From a bacterium (GTDB lineage: Bacteria > Cyanobacteriota > Sericytochromatia > S15B-MN24 > VGJW01): a stretch of 5,568 bases of DNA. The notes under the pieces are model-generated. The model had not been told where the DNA came from and did not search any database. It saw only the letters and a list, made by a program, of their open reading frames with translations. This document shows, piece after piece, positions 1 to 5,292 of the stretch. The stretch covers positions 1 through 5,568 of the forward strand of contig JAJYIO010000210.1 of the NCBI GenBank assembly GCA_021790035.1. The letters run 5' to 3'. Numbering within the stretch: position 1 is the stretch's first letter; the number at the start of each line of letters is the position of its first letter. A program made the position numbers and the translations under genes.

Positions 1-4
1 ACCA

Positions 5-1867
5 TCACTGGGTCGTCACCGAGGTGCCGAGGCTTCGCCCGGTTTCGAGATCGAAGGCCTGGAAAGCGGTGTAGGCGCCCGGATCGTAGATATCGAACTC
101 CCAGACGCCATCCGTGTTGGACATGGTGACCGGGATATCGATGTACTGCACCGTGTCGGCCACGGGCAATCCCGAACCGTTAAGCAGCAGCGTCGAGCCC
201 TCCTGCGCAGCGCCGCCCATGAGAACGCTCGCCGTGGCGAGTCCCGTCAACGCCGGGTGCGAGGGCAGGCCGTCGCCGGGCCCGCTGCCGGGTAATCCGA
301 GCGTGCTCACGGACCACGAGGCCGGCACGGTATTGGCCGACGAGTAGGTCAGCGTGGCCCGGATCTCGGTCAGGGGCTCACCGCCGCCGATGTTGACAAC
401 CGATGACGTGGCGATGATGTCGGACGCCTCAGGCGGCTGGATGAGGTTGGGAATCGCAGCTACAGAGTGGTACGCCGCACCGTCCTGGTTGGCGACGATG
501 GTGACGGACGCCCCCGACGCGGAAGCCGTGTAATCCGGGTTGAAGCTCGGATTGCTGTTGAGCGTCGAAGCAACGTCCCCGGCCAAAGCCGAAAGCGAGG
601 TGTCGGCCGACGTCACCGTGTACGTGGCGTGCACGGCATGCGGAGACGATTCCTCGTCCTGGAAGTTCAGGACGATCAGATCGCCCGCCTGCGGGGCGGC
701 GAACCCATTGGCCAGCGCGAAGGTGAAGGTTCCCGACGCCGGCTGCAATCCGCTGCCCCCGGCCAGCACCGTGGACGGCGCGGATATCGAGGCGGGCGGT
801 CCCTTGACGGTGGCAGTCAACGGCCCGGCCGAGCTGGCATCCCAGATGCCGTCCTTGATCCTGGAAGCGATCGTCACGCTCGTGCCGCTACTCGACACGG
901 CATAGTCCGCACCGGTAGGTGACGCCGCACCGAGGGCCGCCGCGATGCCGCTGGCCACGGTATCGAGCGTGTCGGTTGCGCTCACGGTGTACGAAGCCGA
1001 GTTCTCGTTGCCGTCGGAGTCCAACCAGGAAACCGTGATCTGATCGCCCTCCTGCGGCGCCCCGCTCAGGGTGAAGCCCCCCGTGGCGGCCGCCGGGATC
1101 TTGGTCGGATCCCCCAGGTGCGCGAAAGAGACGCCCGTCAGTCGGAGACGCACGTGCTTGGCCGAGTCGACGGGCACCGGGGAAAGGGAGACCTCGTTCA
1201 CCGCTGGCGAGGAAGTGGTGTCGATGTTGGCAGCCACCTGCGCCCAGCTCTGGATGGCCACCGTCGTCGGCAGGCCGGCGACGACGTTCTGGCGGGATTC
1301 ACCCGAGGCGAGGATCGTCGGATCGGTGATGTCCTCGGAGACGTCCGTAGGGCTGACCCAGGCCGACAGGGTGGCTCCCCCGTCCACGACGGCCGTGGGA
1401 AAACTCTTGGATGCGCTGTAGCACCGCATCTGGAAGATGTAGGGCGCCCCGCTAGTGGCATCGAGATCGGCAGGATCGTTGGATGTCGAAGGCAGGGGCG
1501 GAAAGGCGATCGTCGCCGAGGTGCCGTTGACGGTCGCCTTGTAGATGGCGGGATTGCCCGTGACGTCCAGGACGTCCGTCGAGTCATTGTTCGAGCGGAC
1601 CCGGATCACCAGGGTCTTGGCACCCGTACCCAGCGCTTGCGTCCCATATCCCGAAGATCCGGGCAAACCGGTCACGTGGAGCGTGACCAGGCCATAGCCC
1701 TTCGGCGCCGGCGACATGCCCTGACGCAGGTTGATCAGTTGTCCGCTCGCCAGGCTTGGTGCAGCGGTCGCGGGGATCGGGTCGCGAGCTGTCAGCGCCG
1801 GCGCGCAGCCCAGGGTCGCGACCCCGACAGCAAGCGTCAGCGCCTGGGTCAAGAGCCTCTTATCCAC
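5..1867 (-). CDS. Predicted surface lipoprotein with two diverged beta-rich repeats, function unknown
   Basis: I do not recognise a named family over the full length (620 residues from the start chosen here). The N-terminus MDKRLLTQALTLAVGVATLGC has a positive n-region, a hydrophobic core and a Cys at residue 21 in a lipobox-like TLGC (Thr at -3 is not the usual Leu), so an exported lipid-anchored protein is inferred. The rest is rich in Ser, Thr, Gly, Ala, Val and Pro with alternating hydrophobic residues, typical of extracellular beta-sandwich domains. Residues about 263-345 and 379-470 are two copies of one module. A third beta-rich region (about 60-230) precedes them and a C-terminal one (about 480-620) follows. 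Apart from the lipid Cys, only one Cys (in MRCYS, about residue 149) is present. The start is GTG at 1867, because an AGAGGAG SD lies 7 nt upstream and it gives a compact signal peptide. An in-frame GTG at 1894 (9 residues longer) is the alternative. It is divergent from the transglycosylase. The gene is certainly real; adhesin or structural surface roles are guesses. Confidence 0.85.
   Translation of the reverse strand: MDKRLLTQALTLAVGVATLGCAPALTARDPIPATAAPSLASGQLINLRQGMSPAPKGYGLVTLHVTGLPGSSGYGTQALGTGAKTLVIRVRSNNDSTDVLDVTGNPAIYKATVNGTSATIAFPPLPSTSNDPADLDATSGAPYIFQMRCYSASKSFPTAVVDGGATLSAWVSPTDVSEDITDPTILASGESRQNVVAGLPTTVAIQSWAQVAANIDTTSSPAVNEVSLSPVPVDSAKHVRLRLTGVSFAHLGDPTKIPAAATGGFTLSGAPQEGDQITVSWLDSDGNENSASYTVSATDTLDTVASGIAAALGAASPTGADYAVSSSGTSVTIASRIKDGIWDASSAGPLTATVKGPPASISAPSTVLAGGSGLQPASGTFTFALANGFAAPQAGDLIVLNFQDEESSPHAVHATYTVTSADTSLSALAGDVASTLNSNPSFNPDYTASASGASVTIVANQDGAAYHSVAAIPNLIQPPEASDIIATSSVVNIGGGEPLTEIRATLTYSSANTVPASWSVSTLGLPGSGPGDGLPSHPALTGLATASVLMGGAAQEGSTLLLNGSGLPVADTVQYIDIPVTMSNTDGVWEFDIYDPGAYTAFQAFDLETGRSLGTSVTTQ
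458..1081 (-). repeat. Two diverged copies of an ~85-residue protein module inside the lipoprotein gene
   Basis: Copy 1 (about 833-1081) and copy 2 (about 458-733) share the order GAPQEGD/AAPQAGD, an acidic turn (DSDGNE / DEESSP), SYTVSATDT / TYTVTSADT, a small-residue helix ending in a Leu, then DYxxSxSGxSVTI. Copy 2 has a 5-residue insertion before the APQ segment. The pattern GD-x-I ... YTV-x-x-x-DT ... A-x-x-L ... SG-x-SVTI resembles modules found in phage tail-sheath-like and large bacterial surface proteins. That resemblance is from memory of the pattern and is not a verified match. Confidence 0.6.
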
Positions 1868-1874
1868 CCACGGA

Positions 1875-1881
1875 CTCCTCT
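1875..1881 (-). promoter_or_regulatory. Ribosome binding site deciding the lipoprotein start
   Basis: On the minus strand AGAGGAG (core AGGAG, 1875-1879) lies 7 nt before GTG at 1867. The upstream in-frame GTG at 1894 has only AAGGA about 10 nt away, and that motif overlaps the likely promoter, so 1867 is the better start. Confidence 0.6.
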
Positions 1882-1906
1882 TCCCATTGAGCACCTGATT
1901 GCTTTC

Positions 1907-1912
1907 CTTATA
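1907..1912 (-). promoter_or_regulatory. Possible -10 box for the lipoprotein gene
   Basis: TATAAG on the minus strand (5 of 6 to TATAAT) sits in an AT-richer patch in the divergent spacer. It would start transcription near 1900, giving a leader of roughly 30 nt that contains the SD at 1875-1881. No convincing -35 is seen at 16-18 bp; a CTGACA (5 of 6) lies too far upstream to pair with it. Weak call. Confidence 0.3.
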
Positions 1913-2091
1913 CCCATACCATGCAGATGCACAGTTTTTGACCGTATGGCTTCTGTGTCAGTTCCGGCGCCCATCCAGGCCCTTCGCGCCAGGAATATCT
2001 TTGCCATGACTCAACCCGGGATCCGTCACCGGTTCAACCGCACGCCAGAAGAAGCGGAGCGCTTTCGAACACATGAACGCAACCTTTCCCG

Positions 2092-2100
2092 TGTTATACT
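2092..2100 (+). promoter_or_regulatory. Extended -10 promoter of the transglycosylase gene
   Basis: TGTTATACT is an extended -10 element (TG, one base, then TATACT, 5 of 6 to TATAAT). The hexamer ends at 2100, so the expected start of transcription is near 2106-2108, only a few bases before ATG 2111. No good -35 is present, as is common with extended -10 promoters. No SD precedes the ATG, which fits a leaderless or nearly leaderless message. Confidence 0.5.
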
Positions 2101-2110
2101 CGGATCAACC

Positions 2111-2758
2111 ATGCGAGCGTTCAGACGCCTGATGGGACCGGCCCTGGCCGCAGCGGTCCTCGCTGCCCCTGTTCCGGCCCTGGCACGCCACTCTCATCGC
2201 CACACGGCTGCATCCGAGCACCGATCGGCCTCGGGCAAGGCTTTGGCCAAGGCCCGCGCCAGCGCCCGGGCCGCCCTGCAGGACAAACCCGTCTTCGCTT
2301 ATATCAAGCGCCAGGCCGGAGTTTCGCTCGCCAGGCGGTACACGCGGCTCATCGTCGCCAAGGCTGACAAGTATCATCTACCGCCGCTCCTGGTCGCGGG
2401 CGTGATCAACTACGAGAGTCATTTCGACACCCACTGCCAGACCGGCCGGGCCCGCGGGCTCATGCAGGTCAACCACGGTCACGAGCGCCCGGGGCAGAAC
2501 CTCTACGATCCCGCGACCAACCTGGATATCGGGTGCCGCGTACTGCGCGAGTATCACACCTGGGCAGCTCACCACATGCCGCCCGACTCCACCTCGTGGC
2601 AGGTCTGGAACCGGGCTCTTACTGCATACAATTTCGGCCCCATCCAGGTGATCGATCGCGGGCTCATGCGCAGTCGCTACAGCCGCACCGTCCTGGGCGC
2701 CTATCGCTCCAACCTCGCTCGCTACGATCGCGACGGGCTGCCCCGCGACGACCGCTAG
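2111..2758 (+). CDS. Secreted lytic transglycosylase (SLT / GH23 family)
   Basis: Predicted 215-residue exported enzyme that cleaves the MurNAc-GlcNAc bond of peptidoglycan, forming 1,6-anhydro-MurNAc, in the cell envelope. Residues 1-25 form a Sec signal peptide: RR near the start, an Ala/Leu-rich core, and a VPALA signal-peptidase I site before RHSHRH. A His/Ala/Lys-rich linker (26-60) precedes the SLT domain (about 65-205). The domain shows the motif INYESHFD with catalytic Glu102, then GLMQVN (116-121), DPATNLDIGCRVL (133-145, matching the family's DPxxNIxxG segment), and the LTAYNFGP motif (170-177). Cys109 and Cys142 could form a disulfide. ATG 2111 is chosen because it begins the signal peptide; an in-frame ATG at 2006 would bury that peptide behind 35 charged residues. 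It has no carbohydrate-binding domain such as LysM. Role could be wall turnover or opening the wall for an envelope machine; context does not decide. Confidence 0.9.
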   Translation: MRAFRRLMGPALAAAVLAAPVPALARHSHRHTAASEHRSASGKALAKARASARAALQDKPVFAYIKRQAGVSLARRYTRLIVAKADKYHLPPLLVAGVINYESHFDTHCQTGRARGLMQVNHGHERPGQNLYDPATNLDIGCRVLREYHTWAAHHMPPDSTSWQVWNRALTAYNFGPIQVIDRGLMRSRYSRTVLGAYRSNLARYDRDGLPRDDR

Positions 2759-2772
2759 ACCGACTTTCGGTC
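2758..2772 (+). terminator. Weak hairpin at the end of the transglycosylase gene
   Basis: GACCGA, loop CTT, TCGGTC gives a perfect 6-bp stem whose first base is the last base of the TAG stop codon. No T-tract follows (GACTTGAA), so it may stabilise the 3' end or terminate poorly. Confidence 0.3.
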
Positions 2773-2844
2773 GACTTGAACCCGAGCACGCCCGCAAGAA
2801 CCCCAGGGGGGCAATGCGTATGGCCGACAACCGAAAGATCCGCG

Positions 2845-2864
2845 GGAGATGCCGTCCCATCTCC
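2845..2864. other. Hairpin in the convergent spacer
   Basis: GGAGATG, loop CCGTCC, CATCTCC is a perfect 7-bp stem between the converging transglycosylase gene and small minus-strand gene. Neither side has a real T-tract (TTGCC on plus, CGCGGATCTTTC on minus), so at most it is a weak bidirectional terminator. The spacer 2759-2904 shows nothing else I can name. Confidence 0.3.
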
Positions 2865-2904
2865 TTGCCAGAAGCAGAGGTCCAATGGTCGGCGGGATTC
2901 TAGT

Positions 2905-3204
2905 TCAGCTCAAGAGGGACGAGACCGTCGCCGGCGAGAGCTGATGCGCGGCGAGTGCGACCGACGGCGTGTCGGCGATCTGTTTCCGGATCAGACCAGC
3001 AGCCCGGATCGCGGCGGCAGAACCGCCTAGCGGCAAACTGGCAGCCGCAGCCCGATTCTGGTTCAAGACCGCCGCGCTGGCCGACTCGTCGGCAGAGCCA
3101 CCGGCCTCGGGGGCGTCGGATGGTTCCGGGACCTGCCGGCTACCAGGCAGGCGCTCGGATGGATCCTGGAAGGAAACGATTCGAGAATCGATGCGAACGT
3201 TCAT
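2905..3204 (-). CDS. Small protein with flagellin-C-terminus-like tail, probably motility-linked
   Basis: A 99-residue protein with no signal peptide or membrane segment. Residues 1-13 (MNVRIDSRIVSFQ) are followed by a Pro/Glu/Ser/Ala-rich, probably disordered stretch (14-45), then an Ala-rich helix-forming region (46-99). The tail SVALAAHQLSPATVSSLLS lines up with the extreme C-terminus of flagellins (enterobacterial SVLAQANQVPQNVLSLLR) with a one-residue insertion: shared S, V, A, Q, P, V, S, L, L, and ending at the same place. A true flagellin would also need the long N-terminal D0/D1 helices, which are absent. The size and the segment IRKQIAD also recall the anti-sigma factor FlgM, so that is the alternative. 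ATG 3204 is chosen for the AAGGAGG SD 9 nt upstream; a longer in-frame reading upstream has no such support. A sigma-28-type promoter lies at 3326-3353. It sits downstream of pckG but behind a terminator. That this is a gene is fairly sure; the function is inferred. Confidence 0.7.
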   Translation of the reverse strand: MNVRIDSRIVSFQDPSERLPGSRQVPEPSDAPEAGGSADESASAAVLNQNRAAAASLPLGGSAAAIRAAGLIRKQIADTPSVALAAHQLSPATVSSLLS

Positions 3205-3220
3205 GGGGGGGGGCCTCCTT
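3205..3220 (-). promoter_or_regulatory. Strong SD separated from ATG by a nine-C run
   Basis: On the minus strand AAGGAGG (3214-3220) is followed by exactly nine C (3205-3213) and then ATG at 3204. The SD is near-perfect and the spacing is in the productive range. The homopolymer is the whole spacer, so gain or loss of bases would change spacing without touching the coding frame. Confidence 0.75.
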
Positions 3221-3228
3221 GCTCGAGA

Positions 3229-3256
3229 AGCCTGCCGGATCGCATCCGGACAGGCT
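3229..3256 (-). other. 12-bp leader hairpin upstream of the small-gene SD
   Basis: Read on the minus strand: AGCCTG, one bulged T, CCGGAT, loop GCG, ATCCGG, CAGGCT. This gives 12 base pairs with a single bulge and a 3-nt loop, ending 8 nt before the AAGGAGG. There is no T-tract on either strand, so it is more likely a 5' leader structure than a terminator. Confidence 0.5.
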
Positions 3257-3310
3257 CCGCACGTGTCCTTGTGAAAAGCAGGGGACCCGCGGAATCTTTC
3301 AATTGTCAAA

Positions 3311-3344
3311 GGGCTCGTGCTCCTTGAATCGGCAGCACGAGCCC
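3311..3344 (-). terminator. Rho-independent-type terminator of pckG
   Basis: On the minus strand GGGCTCGTGCT (3344-3334) pairs perfectly with AGCACGAGCCC (3321-3311) across a 12-nt loop, an 11-bp GC-rich stem followed by TTTGACAATT. It begins about 30 nt after the pckG TAA. The T-run is only three long, so it could leak into the downstream gene. Read on the plus strand the hairpin is followed by CGGACTTTACC and is a poor terminator. Confidence 0.6.
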
Positions 3345-3353
3345 CGGACTTTA
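3326..3353 (-). promoter_or_regulatory. Sigma-28 (FliA/SigD)-type flagellar promoter
   Basis: On the minus strand TAAAGTCC begins at 3353 and GCCGATTC at 3333, with 16 nt between TAAA and GCCGAT. The known consensus of flagellar sigma-28/sigma-D promoters is TAAA, about 15 nt (14-16 tolerated), GCCGATAA or GCCGATAT. TAAAGT and GCCGAT both match exactly; the last two bases of each box differ from the enterobacterial form. Transcription would begin near 3318 and read a ~115-nt leader into the small gene at 3204. The -10 lies in the loop of the pckG terminator. Confidence 0.6.
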
Positions 3354-3374
3354 CCCTCGAACCCGGACTTTCCC

Positions 3375-5225
3375 TTATTCGGGAATCGCCGGGGCCTGGT
3401 GCCACACTGTGGGCGAGCGCCAGAGCCGGGAAACCAGGAGCTGCCGCTCGCAAGCCAGCTCCTTGGGCAGGCGATCGTCTAGCTGGAAGAAGAGATCGTC
3501 CTGCGACGCCACCTCCTGCCGCCAGAGATCCCGATCCACGGCCATCAGCTCGTCGAAGCGGGCAAAGGGCATGTCGAGCCCCGCCCAGTCGAGATCCTGG
3601 TGGCGCGGCATCCAGCCCAGCGGGCTTTCAACTGCATGGCCACGGCCGTGCACACGCTCGACGATCCACGCGAGAACCCGCATGTTGTCACCGAATCCCG
3701 GCCACAGGAACTCACCCTGGCCATCCTTGCGGAACCAGTTGACGTGGAAGATCCGGGGCGGGCTCAGGACCTCCCGACCCATCGTCAGCCAGTGGTGGAA
3801 GTAGTCGGCCATGTGGTAGCCACAGAAGGGCAGCATGGCCATGGGGTCGCGCCGGACCGTCCCGACCGTGCCGACGGCGGCCGCCGTGGTCTCGGACCCC
3901 ATGGTGGCGGCCAGGTAGACCCCATGGGTCCAGCTGAAGGACTGGAACACCAGCGGAATCGAGGTCGAGCGCCGGCCGCCGAAGATGAACGCGCTGATGG
4001 GGACACCCTGCGGGTCCTCCCACCGGGGATCGAGCACCGGGCACTGGCGGGTCGGCGCGGTGAAGCGGGCATTCGGGTGCGCCGCCTTGCGCCCGCATCC
4101 CGGAGTCCACTCGCGGCCCGTCCAGTCGATCAGGCTGGCGGGTTCCTCCTCGGTCATGCCTTCCCACCAGATGTCGCCGTCCGGCGTGAGCGCGACGTTG
4201 GTGAAGATGGTGTTGGCCCGGATCGAGGCCATGGCGTTGGGGTTGGACTGCACGGAAGTCCCCGGAGCCACGCCGAAGAACCCGTTCTCCGGATTGATCG
4301 CGTACAGGCGCCCATCCGTGCCGGGCTTGATCCAGGCGATATCGTCGCCGATGGTCGTGACCTTCCACCCGGGCATCGAAGCCGGGGGAATGAGCATGGC
4401 GAAGTTGGTCTTGCCGCAGGCACTGGGGAATGCGGCCGCGACGTAGGTCTTCTGACCCGCGGGCGACTCGACGCCGAGGATCAGCATGTGCTCGGCCATC
4501 CAGCCCTCGTCGCGCCCCATCACCGACGCGATGCGCAAGGCAAAGCATTTCTTGCCCAGAAGGGCATTGCCGCCGTAGCCACTACCGTAGGACCAGATGG
4601 ACCGCTCCTCGGGGAAGTGGACGATGTACTTGTTGACCGGATCGCACGGCCAAGGCACGTCCGCCTGGCCCGGGGCGAGCGGCATGCCGACCGAGTGCAT
4701 GGCCTGGACGAACTCGCCATTGCCCAGGGCATCGAGGACCGCGGCGCCGATGCGAGTCATGATGCGCATGCTGACGACGACATAGGGAGAATCCGTGATC
4801 TCGACGCCGATCTGGCTGATCGGGGATCCGATCGGGCCCATGCTGAACGGGATGACATACATCGTGCGACCGCTCATGGAGCCGTCGAACAGGGACGTGA
4901 GCGTCGACTTCATCGCGGCGGGCGCGACCCAGTTGTTGGACGGTCCGGCATCCTCCCGGCGGAGGCTGCAGATGAAGGTGCGATCCTCGACGCGTGCCAC
5001 ATCGCTGGCATCCGATCGGCAGAGATAGCTGTCGGGGCGCTTTTCCGGGTTTAGTCGGATGAAGGTGCCCGAGTCGACCATCTGCTGGCACAGCGCGTCG
5101 TACTCTTCTTGCGAACCGTCACACCAGCGGATCCGATCGGGCTTGCAAAGGGCCGCAACGGACTCGACCCATTCGACCAGCCGGTGGTTGGTGGTGGGGG
5201 GAGAAGCGGAAAGACCGACCGTCAC
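3375..5225 (-). CDS. pckG: Phosphoenolpyruvate carboxykinase, GTP-dependent
   Basis: Full-length 616-residue cytosolic enzyme catalysing oxaloacetate + GTP = phosphoenolpyruvate + CO2 + GDP, the entry step of gluconeogenesis and, in some bacteria, an anaplerotic step. Family motifs appear in order: CDGSQEEY (35-42); substrate-site SYGSGYGGN (212-220); GKKCFALR (224-231) and H246, matching the Lys and His metal ligands; P-loop AFPSACGKTN (265-274) with the hallmark Cys270; kinase-2 TIGDDIAWI (291-299) with the metal-binding Asp pair; HPNARFT (383-389); FGGRR (415-419); the mobile lid SETTAAA (444-450) and VRRDPMAMLPFCGY; and the guanine-pocket aromatics in NWFRKDGQGEFLWPGFGDN (F498, F506, F511). 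These are GTP-type, not ATP-type, signatures. Length is normal for the family and no key residue is missing. GTG 5225 is the start, with an 8-nt SD match just upstream. It appears monocistronic: promoter and leader hairpin upstream, terminator at 3311-3344. Confidence 0.98.
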   Translation of the reverse strand: MTVGLSASPPTTNHRLVEWVESVAALCKPDRIRWCDGSQEEYDALCQQMVDSGTFIRLNPEKRPDSYLCRSDASDVARVEDRTFICSLRREDAGPSNNWVAPAAMKSTLTSLFDGSMSGRTMYVIPFSMGPIGSPISQIGVEITDSPYVVVSMRIMTRIGAAVLDALGNGEFVQAMHSVGMPLAPGQADVPWPCDPVNKYIVHFPEERSIWSYGSGYGGNALLGKKCFALRIASVMGRDEGWMAEHMLILGVESPAGQKTYVAAAFPSACGKTNFAMLIPPASMPGWKVTTIGDDIAWIKPGTDGRLYAINPENGFFGVAPGTSVQSNPNAMASIRANTIFTNVALTPDGDIWWEGMTEEEPASLIDWTGREWTPGCGRKAAHPNARFTAPTRQCPVLDPRWEDPQGVPISAFIFGGRRSTSIPLVFQSFSWTHGVYLAATMGSETTAAAVGTVGTVRRDPMAMLPFCGYHMADYFHHWLTMGREVLSPPRIFHVNWFRKDGQGEFLWPGFGDNMRVLAWIVERVHGRGHAVESPLGWMPRHQDLDWAGLDMPFARFDELMAVDRDLWRQEVASQDDLFFQLDDRLPKELACERQLLVSRLWRSPTVWHQAPAIPE

Positions 5226-5227
5226 TA

Positions 5228-5235
5228 ATCACCTC
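5228..5235 (-). promoter_or_regulatory. pckG: Strong ribosome binding site of pckG
   Basis: GAGGTGAT on the minus strand matches eight consecutive bases of the complement of the usual 16S rRNA 3' end; the GAGG core lies 6 nt before GTG 5225. It fixes the GTG start. Confidence 0.75.
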
Positions 5236-5243
5236 TAAAACAC

Positions 5244-5263
5244 AAAAAGGCCCTGGACAGGGC
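5244..5263 (-). terminator. Terminator-shaped hairpin in the pckG leader
   Basis: On the minus strand GCCCT, loop GTCC, AGGGC is followed by C and five T, then GTGTTTT, ending 8 nt before the pckG SD. A second GCCC at 5267-5270 could compete for the GGGC arm, giving an alternative pairing. The stem is short (5 bp), so it may be an attenuator, the end of an upstream minus-strand RNA, or chance. Confidence 0.4.
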
Positions 5264-5283
5264 TCCGGGCGAGACAAAATCCC

Positions 5284-5292
5284 ATTCTAGCA
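5284..5292 (-). promoter_or_regulatory. Extended -10 promoter candidate for pckG
   Basis: TGCTAGAAT on the minus strand is an extended -10 (TG, one base, TAGAAT, 5 of 6 to TATAAT). It would start transcription near 5277 and give a leader of about 50 nt that includes the hairpin at 5244-5263 and the SD. No good -35 is found 16-18 bp upstream. Confidence 0.4.

Noticed and set aside
1938..1943. TTGACC (-35-like) on the plus strand in the divergent spacer
   Set aside because: No -10 at the right spacing; the nearest good -10 for the plus strand is at 2095-2100, about 150 bp away.
1118..2758. 546-codon plus-strand open frame covering the transglycosylase and antisense to the lipoprotein
   Set aside because: The first ~330 codons are Arg/Gly-rich antisense of the lipoprotein gene with no domain; the real gene begins at the signal peptide at 2111.
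3304..3309. Perfect TTGACA (-35-like) on the minus strand after the pckG terminator
   Set aside because: No acceptable -10 hexamer is found 15-19 bp downstream; it is part of the terminator tail.
2905..3453. Longer 182-residue version of the small minus-strand protein starting at 3453
   Set aside because: The upstream part overlaps the end of pckG, the terminator and the leader hairpin, and is low-complexity; the strong SD before ATG 3204 marks the real start.
867..3475. Recurring GCGATCG-type sites, reminiscent of the cyanobacterial HIP1 octamer
   Set aside because: The full GCGATCGC palindrome is not evident and the sites seen are few and mostly in coding DNA, as expected from GC-rich codon use.
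3600..5054. 484-codon plus-strand open frame opposite pckG
   Set aside because: Shadow of the pckG codon pattern in GC-rich DNA: Arg/Gly/His/Asp-rich with no motif, while the opposite strand encodes a complete PEPCK.
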